From Coturnix japonica (Eukaryota > Chordata > Aves > Galliformes > Phasianidae): a stretch of DNA of 64,000 bases. Of this stretch, positions 33,000 to 45,322 are shown in pieces; positions within the stretch are counted from its first letter, which is position 1; every line of letters starts with the position of its first letter. The translations under genes and the position numbers were made by a program. The stretch spans positions 72,602,319 to 72,666,318 of the forward strand of contig NC_029518.1 in the NCBI RefSeq assembly GCF_001577835.2, written 5' to 3'. Under the pieces are notes generated by a model. It saw only the letters and a list, made by a program, of their open reading frames with translations. It was not told the DNA's origin and searched no databases.

Positions 33000-33118
33000 C
33001 TTATTAATCTTCTTGATGCAGTATATACTTCATGTCCTGTCATTAGAGAGATTCTGTACAGACTGCCTTTCCCACTGTTAATATCACATCTGCCTTAAGA
33101 AATGTCAGTGACTTTTGC
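33000..33118 (+). repeat. 119-bp duplicate (copy B)
   Basis: Partner of 31703-31821 in the same orientation, 1.3 kb apart, preceded by a long T/C-rich tract (about 32941-32999) and not followed by CR1. It may be the source of copy A. Confidence 0.9.
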
Positions 33119-33997
33119 ATGCCTCTTGACTTTTAGAATCTTCTTCCCTTTAATTCAGCTTTCTCTTCAGACTTGCTGAACACTTGAAGCTTCAGATGAA
33201 ATAGATTGAACCTGTTAGGTATTCATTATATCTGGAGATGATGTTCCATGTTTCTCAGCATGAATAACAGAAAGTAGAGACACCTAAAAGTTTGAGTGTA
33301 ACTGACTTTGATCAAAATTATATGACAAGGAAGACAAGTAAGAAGCTTGTAACAGAATCCAAAATATTGGTGCCTAGTCACTTATAAAGATCAGTTCCAG
33401 AGCTGATGTGAAAAAAGGCTGTCTTTAAGAAGGGAAAATGAGTACGGAGGAAATTCTAAATGTATATTCAATGTATATTCCTTGGAAAGAAATTATTTCA
33501 TTGAACAGGGAATTAAAATTGTTTTTGTAAGTATTCTGTCTTTCTTTCTTCTTTCTCTATCATTCTTATTTTTTCTTTTACTGAAATGTTTGTAGAAAAT
33601 TTACTTAAATATGTGCCAGTATTAATGGACAGAGTAAATATTGAATGCCATTCACTAAGCAATGATCAATAAAGCTTTTAAAGATACTATAGTGAAGCCA
33701 AGCTATGCACTCACCAGATTGTTTTTGTGTGTCTAAAACTATTCTGAGTTTGTCTTTGTGTCAGACAAAGTCATAATAGTAGTAATTAAACACACACATA
33801 TAGAGATATGCAATGAAATATCAGATGCTATATGCACATTCTAATTCAATGCTATATGATGTTTAATTTTCTGGAGACACAGTGAGCCTTGTGTAACTGC
33901 TGCAAAAATGTATTTTAAGCTTGAGATCTTACTGGATGAATCCTAGAAGATCTTTTCTAAGTCCAGTTAGAAAATGATTTCATAGTGTAGAGTGGAA

Positions 33998-34200
33998 ACA
34001 TAGAATGTCCTGAGTTGAAAAGGACCTTGAAGATTACCTACTTTCAATGGCATGAATTTCAGTAGGGCCAAGTGTCGGGTCCTGCATTTTGGTCACAACA
34101 ACCCCAGGCAACCCTACAGTCTTGGGCAGGTGTGGCTGGAAAGCTGCCTGGTGGAAAGGGACCTTAGTGTGCTGATGGACAGTTGGCTGAATATGTACAC
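33998..34200. repeat. two CR1 pieces in opposite orientation
   Basis: 33998-34045 is an antisense CR1 3' end (CATAGAATGTCCTGAGTTGA, AAAGGACCTTGAAGATTACC). Directly after it, 34050-34200 is a sense internal CR1 piece ('CCAAGTGTCGGGTCCTGC', 'CCCCAGGCAACCCTACAG', 'AGGGACCTTAGTGTGCTG'). Confidence 0.85.
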
Positions 34201-37200
34201 AGGCATTTCTCCTATCTTCCTAAATTACTGAATTCTTACATATTTAATAATCATCAAAGAATTTCAAATGTTTTGTTGCCTATGGAACTTCCAAGGTTTG
34301 GCCTACTAGTGGCAAACTAAATGAACAAGAAGTCATCATAACATCATTATTGATGGTTCATGTTAATTCATATAGGAAATGGCCTGGAATTCTTTGTTGT
34401 AAGCAATAAAGATTTGCCAAAATTTTTGCACCATAAGGAGCAATATTTAATTGATAACTGAAAAACAGTAACTCGTCAGGATCTGATGACTGAAATGTGA
34501 TTTAATACTATAACATAATATAATTAACATCTGTTAATTGAAATTTTCATGCTTAATCGTATAACAGAGTTTAATACTACTCTCAGTTTGTTGTTACTCA
34601 AATTTGAGCTTTCACGAGCTCTGAAGGAAATAATATATATTTTCCCCCAGTCTGCATTTTTATATTTCCTTAATGTCCACAACAGCTGAGAATGAATATC
34701 GTTTATACTTCACATATGTAAGTACTGCTGACATCTTAATGTTAAGCGTCCCTAAACATTTCTTTCTAGCAAGGCTAAATATAACTGTAATTTGACCAGC
34801 AGGAACCTGACAGTTGCAGCAATTACATGCTCAGCAAAAACATTTTAAAGAACTTTGTGGAAGCAACTATAAAGCAAGGAAGAATTGCAGAGCACTGCAC
34901 TATAAAGCCAAAAGAAAACCATGTGCATTGGTCCCTGCAAGAAGCCACAGAACTTTAATAACTTTGAAAGTGTGCTGGCTGAACTAAAACATCTAAAAAT
35001 ACCCCTGATTATAAATATTTTTCACTTCCCAGCCTTAGCTGTCTGAACTGCCTATTGTTGGCTTACATTTGCTTTGTCAGGAGGCTTTAGTAGTGCACTG
35101 ACTCAACACTTAATTATTATCAGCAGCAAGGAAGACACACTGCTTTGAGAGATGCGGTTTCCATCTTTCCACAAGCAGTTTCTAAATATCAGATGAAGTT
35201 TCCATGCAGCATCTCTTCCTTCCTCATGACCGACAGCAGAAGCTTGTATTCCACCTTCAAAATGAAAAGAAATTGAGGTTTTTAGCCCCCTTGGATCTTT
35301 CTTTCCCTTTATTTTTCTGAGGCTCACTTCTCAGCCTCATGGCTATGATCTCATTTATCGATACTCTTTAACTCTATGGGCCCAAAGCCGTTGTTTTTTC
35401 CCCCAGGGCAGATTTATCAGTCCTATTCTTTGCATCTCTCTGCTCACTCACAATTGTCTTCATGTAATGGAAACTGCACAGTGGAAAATAGATGTAAAAA
35501 TCAGTACTTAAAAACTATCCATCTCAGCTTGGATTAAAAAATACTTCTTCTAAATTAAGAAATAGTCTTTTGTCTACATGTTATTAATTTATTTAGCTAT
35601 ACCGAACCTACCCCAATCTGACAACATCACAGCATGGTTAAAAACTAGCTTCTTTTTCAGCAAAGCAAGTTGGAATTTAATGTGTTGAAGCGTAAGGTTA
35701 ATTGGGTGTGCAACGCAACAGATGTTAGTTTTCAGAAAATTACCCAGGCAGTCATTAGATTTGACCTTCTAATTTGTAGCAGGGATCTCCTGTACTATGG
35801 AGATCCATAATTTGACTATGTACAGACTGAATCTTTCCTTTCTTCAGTTTTTCATTCCCAAGCTGTCAACTCAGATGAGATCTCACTACTGCACAGCAGG
35901 TGGAGGATGAGGCAAAAACTGAACTCTTTAAATCTAGGCTGGTCATTGTCTGGATGAGCTGAATCTTCCTCCCCCCTGTGAGAAGTAAATATAGCTACAA
36001 GAGGGTGTGACAGATCTGAAATTAGCTGAGGTCTGGCATGCAGAAATTTGAATGGGAAGCAGCAGAAATGGAAAAATTAGGCAAGGGCAGCTGACAGCAA
36101 GAGGCTGATGTTGTTTTCTGACAGTATTTGGGGGAATGAAAGTTAGAACAGTCGCTGGCTTTAGAAGCAGGCAGTGACACGGTGTTTTCTCTCTGTTTTT
36201 TACTAACTTTTGTTTTTTGCCCTTCAGATTTTCCACGATTAAGGCTCACATTGCCATTGATGACCTTGGAGTTTGTCTGTATCCTCTGCCGTTTGCTTTG
36301 CTCTACTAAATCCAACTGATTTCTTTTTCATCTTCTTTTCTACCTGTCAGAGATTCTCTCACTATTAAAAGCCTAGAAAAACATTGAGACTGTCCCCAGC
36401 AAGGAGGTTTAAAGTGAAACCACGCAAAGTGGTAATAACAGTATACACTGCCTAGCATTCCTGAATATAGAAGCGCTGGCTCCCATCCTGCTCAGGTGCC
36501 CCAGGTCTCACTTTGCAAAATACAGGTGATGGTGATGTTCCTGATGACATCAGCTGCCCAAGAAAAGCATCTCTACATTCCAGAGCCCTAGAGCATGCTC
36601 TTGGTGCAGCAGCATGGTTGGTCTCAGTTAGAAATGCTTGTTGCAGAAGTTATATGTTGCTCATGCACCTCAGTTAGTGGGCTGCTGGCCTGTCTTCATG
36701 CTGTACAGCTGCTAACAGGTGGAAGAGGTGGGAGCTATGACTCCTGTTCTTGCTTTCAGTTAACAGAGAAGATTCTTCCAGAGTTTGAAATTACCCTGAT
36801 AATTGCAAGGAAGCCTGAGATAGTTTTGGACTAACAGCTAGTAAGTTATTAATAGCTATTAAGCTATTAAGCAACTGGGTTGATGGAAATATAAGTGGTG
36901 CAGCAAGGGATGATTCAAATCACAACTGGAAGAACAAGCAGTGTAAACGTTCACAGGAAACAATGTGTATAAAAATGCATTTGAAGGCGTTTGGAGGTGA
37001 ACTTCCAGGGAACTAAAATGGAACCAGTAAGACCTACAGAGGTAATATGAAACTGCATAGTGAATATGAGAATGAGGGATGACAGAAGAAGAGTTGTCAA
37101 GGCAGATATCAGGGTGTATCAAGGCAGAATGGTCTGTGATCTGAAAGCTGAATATCAGGAGAGCATTTGTAAGTATGATTATGAATTTGTAATTTTGCTG

Positions 37201-37775
37201 CTTTGCTATTAAGTGTAAAATGAATTCATAAAGAGAGAAGACTGATTTGTATGAAAGCTTGAAAGCAGCTGTGAAGTGGAGCCAACTGACATAGTACTTA
37301 GTAACACTGAAGGACATAACATTGTCAAACACCCATATAAAACAGCAAATAATTAAAATCAGTTCAACAGCCTTGCAAGATGCATAGCAAAGGCAAATGT
37401 TTCTATTCTTTTTTTCCTGAATAGTAAATTGTATTCTGAAAACTTCAATGCAGGCACTATTTTCTGTAATAATACATTTTTTTTTTCTTTTTTAAATATG
37501 ATATTTCCAAAGGCAATTTGCTCTATGCATAACTAGGTATGTGTAGAATACCCTTCAGCCTTACAAATGCATCATCTTTAGTTTAGAGGATGGTTTTGCT
37601 ATTGATGTCAAACTGGCAAATTATTGTAGGTCTCTGTATTGTAGTGTCTATGCACCTCACCTGAAGCTGAATTCTCCCATCAGCACATAACAGAACATCA
37701 TTTTCTGTTTAGTTTAAGGAATGAAGTCTTTTTTTGCCATTTTAGTATTAGCAGAACTTGCTATCTGCTGTCCCT

Positions 37776-37791
37776 CCCCCCCCCCCCCCCC
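37776..37791 (+). repeat. poly-C run (16 C)
   Basis: Uninterrupted run of 16 C, rare in AT-rich intergenic DNA, likely length-variable and difficult to sequence. Confidence 0.95.
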
Positions 37792-40700
37792 AGTTTTCAG
37801 GAGACCATTGTTATCAATGAGAACTGGGTTGACTTTTCTTTACAAGTAAGCAGAAAACTGGGACTTTTAGTATGACTTTGATTTCCTCTCTCTGGACAAT
37901 GACACAGAGAAAGATCAGTGACAAGGGCTGAATGATGTCTGAGGGTGGAATAAATGACATCAATTTGTCCTCTTTTTCTTAATACAATTTTGCACTAGTA
38001 TCTCTAAAGAAACTTGTACAGAAGAATATAATTTTGCTTTTAGATGGTGGAGACCTACTGCATTAGTTGAATCTCCTGTGGATACATAATTAAGTGAAAC
38101 ACAGGAACTGCTCCAGAGCTAGAGAGAGCCAACTAGTGAAATACTTTGCACTCTCCTTGAGTTGCATCGTCACTTAGAGTGATCACTGAAGTGTGTTTTA
38201 AAAGGAGTTGCTGTAGTACATATTGAAAAATCAATACAAACATTAGTTGTCTTGCAATATTGTGCTTTGGGATTGCGATAGTTAGGAATGGTTGAAATCG
38301 ATGCGTTTTAAGAAAATGGACTTGATGTAGCATAAAATGTGACTGCAGAGTTTGCTGTGAATTGGAAAGTTAGTTTACATTAGTTCTATTGGGAAGCTGA
38401 TCTCTATTTTAATTTTCATCAGTGAAGCAACCAGAACAAAACCACAACCGAGTGGGAAAAGGGAAGGGAGGAGAAATGAATTTATTTGCTCTCATATATC
38501 AGTCGTGAGATATATTATATACTAAACTGGAATCATCAATGTTTAATTCTTTATGCTGAATTTCTATGCTTTACTTATAGAATGCCAGGCTGTTCCTTTA
38601 CCTTCAGACTGGAAATGTAACATGGAATTCAAGAAAGAAGATGCCCATGGGAGCCGCAGATGTAACTTAGATTAGCTTCTGAGGGGAAAAAACTGTTATA
38701 AAAGATCACCCTAAAAGTCTACTAATTTTGCTTGTGCCTCACTCACTTTGGTGTTCTGGTATTCAAGGCTCTTTAGATCTGCAACCTGTCTGAATTGTTT
38801 TTACGTGAGTAATGTGTACTGTGAGTCTGTTCTCACCATCAATAGCCATCTTTTTTCAGGGTACAAACCTGCACAGGCCTGTCTTCATTTGCATTGTGGT
38901 TTCTGTGTGAGACACAAGGAGCCAGTCAGTGCAAATGAGAATGGAGCCATACATTTGAAAAGCAGTGGGCAACTGCAGATACAATTGTGAAGGGGTGACC
39001 TTATTTATTACACTTTTAAACATGATCCTCAGAGGTGCTGGAGCTCTCATCAGCTTCAAAGTTAATCCAGTGTTCCAATGTCTTCCTACAGAACTGGGGG
39101 TGCAGAAAGGGGTGTCAGATAATAATGAGCTCATAGGGTGGCAAGCAGTTATGAAAGTAATGATACATGTGATGAAGTGTTTCTTTGGCAAACTTTAGTG
39201 AGCCATGGGTTGTGCAGTGACAAGATATGGCATAAGATGGCAGTAAGAGATTGGGAAATACAGTGGTTCGGAGCAACACGTTCCAGTGAATCAACCCCTG
39301 GCTTGCAATAAACATGATTGTATAACAAGTGACAAAATGGGGGTTGCTGATCTCCATATAGGCACTAGCTTCTAAATTTTTTTTTGCATTTTCTTTTTTC
39401 CCCAGAGGAAAACTTCCAGTTAACTTGGCATTTAGAATTTCTTATCTTAGTGTGGGAAAATGGAATGACATTTCACACTGCATTGCCATCTGTGTGGAAG
39501 TGCTTGAAGTTTACCGCTCATGTTTTTTGTTTTTTGGGTTTTTTTTAGCTGTGTTGCATGAAAATTACTCCAAATTTAGATGTGTATTAAATATGGCATC
39601 AAATGCTGGAAGGATTTAAGTTGGTTGGAATAGCCAAATCAGTAACGTGCAGGTAGGTTTGCAGCCTTCATTGTGGGGCACAAGTGATGTGGACTTGTAA
39701 AACCACTCTGTCCATTAATATCGAGGTGCTGCAAAGGTAATTCACTACAAACTCCGGTGCAGAGAACAGCTTCTTATGGGTGGGGACCCTCTTGGCAGAG
39801 TCAGCCAAAGCCAAGGGGCTGTAATTGATGAGCTGAGGTTGGGCAGTGAATCTGGGGGAGGGCTTTGTCAGGTGTTCTAGTTGCCGTTTAGAGACTTCAA
39901 ACCTCTCAGTCCGGGGTTATGACCTAATATTTAGCTGGAGAATTGAGTTTTGCATTTGAATATGATTCCTTTTTGTGAAAATTATATGGAAAGAAACTGG
40001 AGAAAAAGAAAGGGTTTCTGAAAAACTGATTCCATCAGGATTTCTCTGGATTTAACATCGCTAAGAGAGAATATGCAGGTGACTTGCAAAATAGGTGCCT
40101 AATTTCTCAATGTCAATGATTCCATTAGATTTGTGCTGAAACTTTCAGTAATAACTTGATGTTTGCATTGAAAGCTGTGTGCTGTTGCCTCAGAATATAC
40201 TTCTTGCTCCTCTCAAACAAAAAGATTCACGTCTTCTGAATCCTTTGCAGTGGAAATGGTGATAGCAGTTTTAGCTAGGGCTTTTAATCCTTAAAACTGA
40301 AAGTGCTTTAAGCACTTATCGCTTACCAAAAAGGGATTAATGTGATCAGATGAAATAAAATTAACATAAAACAACAATGAGCAATAAGATTTTCTAAAGT
40401 ACTTTGCAGTGTGTTTCCTAAGCTCTGTTTTATCAGGGAAAGCTAGATTTTGAAGTGATTTTAATGTTTGCTTATATTCATGAAGCTTTTCACACAAATG
40501 GCTGAGTCTTTTCAGTACTTGCATTAATGCAGTCACAGGGGACTCCTGTGGTTATGTGTGAATTTCATCAGTTATCCAAGCCATGGGTCAAAACACAAAC
40601 TTGGCATGTAGAGAGATGATGTGGGTTTGTCACACTGCCTGGAGGCCTTGGTCTGCAAGCCAGGAGCTGGGTCCTGATGAGTTACAACTACTTTCATCTT

Positions 40701-43700
40701 TGAGGTATGAGATCTTATTTCATTGTAGCTCATACATGCTTGATTTGTTCCAGTCAGGATTTTAACATTTCAGAGAATGAAATAAGAAGAAAAGTCAGTT
40801 GATATTACTTCAGCAATTTTTAAAATAATGATGCTTTTGGGCAGGTCACGTGGGCATTTTACTGGATGTCTTTTCAGTACAGCGTTTGATCACATGTGGC
40901 ATAGACAGTTTCTCTATCATAGACCATGTTTGTGTGTCAGAAATGCCAATCATGCATATGGCTGCATAAGCGTCATCCCACTGTCCTGGGCAAAGACTAA
41001 CAATGATCCACACAAAGTGATGACGACTGAAGATTTTCTTGTTGAACAAGAAGTATGGAACTCACAGTGCGTGTTGTCTACCCATATGCCTGGACAAATT
41101 AATTCATAAATTAGTTCATAACTCCTTTTATGATTAATGAATGGAATAAAGGTCCTGGATATGACCTTGTGAAGGAGAAATCTCAAGAATTCTGCTAGTC
41201 ATCTCAAAGGTGTATCTTAGAGAATCACTCTATTCACATCCTGTTTTTTTGTGTTTTCTCTAAACAATTTCTGTTGGGTGCTGTTGGAGCCAGGAATTTA
41301 AGGTAGATGAGCTGTCTTGGGATGACAGTATCTACTGTAAATGACAGGGATTACCTTATTGACAAAAGCTGTGAAAAACTTTCGTAACTCAGTTACGTAG
41401 TGTAGGTGATACAATATTGTGCTAACATGATAAGCTGTTGTACTAAAAATGGAGCTGAGTATTATAACAATCATATATGTAAGACAATTGAAGGTAATAA
41501 TACCTCATAAGACATACTTTGCTATTATTTGACTAGATTTAAGCTAACTGTTCGTTAAAATAGTGCTAGTGGGAAAAAAATTGAATCTGGTTTGAGATTA
41601 AATTATGCATTTACTCTGCATTTGTGAGAAAGACAGGATCACTGCAGAACTTATTATTTTCGTTCATTTTTTCTGTGCTGGACTGAGAGATTTGAATATT
41701 TGTTATTTTAGATTGCAATATGGCCTTGCATAATAATGAAATTCCAATAATGGAGCATTTTACTGTGTTTATATTCTATTCTTTCTGATGAGAAAGTGAT
41801 GAAGATCCTTAGGTTTTGATTGAATTATTTAAAGGCCATAAAATTTTGATTTAATGAATTTTCTGTGTTTAACTTGCATGGATTCATACTGATAGATAGG
41901 AGTCTATGGATAGGTAGACATACCTAAACTAAATATGTGATTTTTCTCCTGAAGTCCACTTGGAAATGATTTTCAGCTGTGGCTGATGTCTCACTCTGAT
42001 TTGCAGGAAGGAGAGAAGGTTCTTTTAATATATGTATACCCAATGGCAAGATTAAGACACAATGGGTCAAATGTTAGCCTGACCAGTGGTGATGACTCTT
42101 TCCAATGGCAGTACAATCCTATAAATAAGTCCAAAGCATTCAAGTCAGCTCCTTTTGGAGTGACAGCTCCTGGCTTTTAGATCTCAGCAGGAACTCCTTT
42201 TGTTTCCATCTTCTGGGTCTTGCCAGCAGATAAGAGTGAACAGGGAGACACCAACTTGTGTCTTGCCTTCACAGGATGCAACGTTATCAACCCCCAGTCT
42301 CCCCCAGCAAGCTGGAGTTATTTGGTCTCAGGTCAGATATTCTGCCAGTAAACAGTCCTGAGCACTCACTTCGGAGCCAAACAACTCCAAAGAAATGCTT
42401 TAACCTGTAATATTGTCCACACAGTGATGCTGACTGCTACATGGCAACACCCACCTCTCGTCTCCTAGGTAGAGTCTTGTTGCAATAAATGCCTCAGAAA
42501 GCAAGTTTTGAGCCAAAAACAAAGAAGGGTTCAGACAGATGGGTTTTCTAAACAAACATTATTACATGGTAAATTTTTGCACATTTCAGTGCAATGGGTC
42601 TTTTTATTCCTATTTTTGCCTTCTGAATTTGCAGTTGGAAGCTCTCAGGTAGGTTTCCACAGTATTCGAGAATTTTATTGTTGGTTTTGTGCATCTTTAC
42701 CCATTTGCTTCATAGTGGACCATGACAGTAAAATCAAACAAGCTTCCAGATTCTAGTCAGGAGGTACCTTTTGATAGAACAAGAATTCTGTTAATTTTTG
42801 TTTTAAAAAAATATCAAGGAAGTCAGTAAATTGTCTGTATAACAGCTTTGTTTTTCTCATATAATAAGAGTGGATGGATGCTTTTGAGTCAGGGTTCATT
42901 TTTTTCCCCTTTTTTGCTATATACGGTGCCATGATCGTCATCCTCTGTTTGTTGAAAACACATTTAACAGATTGTTTTATTTTCTGACTTCCCTTCTCCA
43001 CAGTTCTGCAAAATGCGAGCTATTTTGATGCACTGCACATGCTGGTTTTGATTTCAGTAAGAAACCTTTTTCATTAATCTTAGGGTAGAAGATCTTAGAG
43101 TTTTTTCTTACAGTGTCACTGAATGCAACCTCTGCTGTAATTGCTTTCTTATGATACTAATGTATGATACTAGCAGTAGTTGACTGTACACATGCTAAAC
43201 TGATCCTCTTGTCAGGAACGGGGAAAAAATCTTAGTTAATCATATGATCTCTGCCTCAGTGGCAAATGTGGACACATTCATACAACATTTCTACATACCG
43301 CGAAAACCTAATAAAATTCTGATTAACATCTCTATAGGGATAATACTGGAATTCAGAAAGTCTCATTAAAATTAAAGTGCATTACAAAGTTTCGATACAC
43401 CTCTCACTGGCCTTTCTACTGGCTAGAAGTGAATGACGGTTAGATGTACAAATTCTGATGCATTTTGTCAAGTCTTGCATGACAGCACAAGATACAAGGT
43501 TGGAAAACTGCTGTCCTTCTGGACCAAGGTGGGCTAATGGATGCATTGGCCTTGTCAAGGAGAACTGTTACTCTGGAGACTGGAGTAAACCCACTTGCTT
43601 GCTATTCTGGAACAATCTCAGTGTATTCTTTTGTTCTACTATTTCCTTAAAAATCTGATCAAGAGATCATTCTCATCAAGGAGGATCTTCTAGTGGGCTT

Positions 43701-45277
43701 TGGCCTAGGTCAGGAGGAGAGATCAGGGGAGGTGTGATGAAGGTGGCAGCAACGGCAAGAAAAAGAACCAAGACTCAAAGATGGAGAAAACACGAAGATG
43801 AATTTCCAAAGTGGAGCAAAAAAAGACAGTAGGGCAGTATTCATCTTATCATTTCAAGCACCTAAAAGTTACTTGTCACATTCCCTGCATAGCCACAGAA
43901 TATGCACTAAGAGTGATTTACTGAATCTGTCTTGGATATCTGCTTTAGGATGAGACAAACTGCCTTCTGGAAGTGTTACTTTGTCTATAGAGGACCCCAG
44001 GGAATTAGATGACATTTAGGCAGCTGACTTTTAAACGACAAGATTGGAAAAATCCCTGTCAAGGGGATCTCTAGGAGTTGGTGCTGCTACTGCACTCTAT
44101 TGCTCTCCCCTTTCCTCCTGAGAGCCATTAAGACAGGGACACCAACTTGGGAAGGTGCTCTTCTGATACCTTGATAGGCCTGCTCCATGCTTTTTTAAAT
44201 GTAAGCTGAGAAACAGATCTCTAGTACTTGAACCTGAAATAAGTTCTCCTTTCCCTGAAAAACTGGAGTTCTCAGAGCCATGAATAATAATTAAAGTTGG
44301 ACAACCCGCTTAGTCAGGTTATTCACAGTGAGAACACAGCTCAAAATTCAACTGCACATGTTTTACTCCTGAGTAATTTAGATCACTCTTCTAACTTCTC
44401 CCACTCCTTCTACGAACAAGTTAGCATGTGTTCAGATATGGCTTTCCCATATACTACCATCTGCTTTTAAGGCAGGATCAAAGAAAGTGCTGAGCTAACA
44501 CATTCTTGTTGAGATCAGTGACTGGCCACATTAATTTGGATTTAGTGTGTATCTTTAGAAATCAGGCCCAACTTTTATTGAGTAGAATACGTACTGGAAT
44601 AACTTCACTTATTTCCTCTTATTAATATAGAGGAAGGGGTATAGCTGTGTCCTTCATGTAGTAAGAAAGCCCTTAAAGGCAAAAAAGTACTCTCTATTTC
44701 CCACTGCAGTGAATTAAGGTTCTGGCACCTAGTTTGTTCTGACAGCTTGGTTACTGAGTTAATCTCAATTCATTTTTCTCACATTTTCCAACAAGATTAT
44801 TATATTAGTCACTGGATTCCTGAAAGTATTTAGTTTGTAAAATGTGTGTGATTATGTAGTGGGATTTTCCATATTACTGCATTTTTATGGAACTAAATCT
44901 TCCTAACTGAGCCCTCAGTCCCATTGATAGTCAGTGACATTTAAGATTCTGAATTAAATTTCAGAATACATGTGGAATAATAAGGTAGTTAATATTGAAA
45001 TGTCATTGGAAATTTAGACAGTGAGTTCATGTATGGTTTTGTACTCTGCTTTGAAGTGATTTGATTTGAATAGGAATATTATTTTCTGTGAACTACATCC
45101 ATGCATTGGAATTCCACGTTTTGTTTCATCGCAAACAAAAATTCTTACCGGACTAATAGCCGAAGCGGAGGCGTATCTGTCAATATACACAAAAAATGTT
45201 TTGGAGTTGATCGTAATTTGAGATACAGACTTTGGCTTCTTCTACCTCTCTTCCAGTTTTTGTTGCTATTATTTGGC

Positions 45278-45322
45278 TTTTTATTTTTTTATTTTTTTAT
45301 TTTTTTATTTTTTTATTTTTTA
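45278..45322 (+). repeat. (ATTTTTTT)n octamer repeat
   Basis: Five near-perfect units of an 8-bp AT7 motif. No gene association seen. Confidence 0.9.

Noticed and set aside
36859-37332. 157-codon minus-strand open frame
   Set aside because: AT-rich, no domain, no splice or start context, and no similarity that I recognise.
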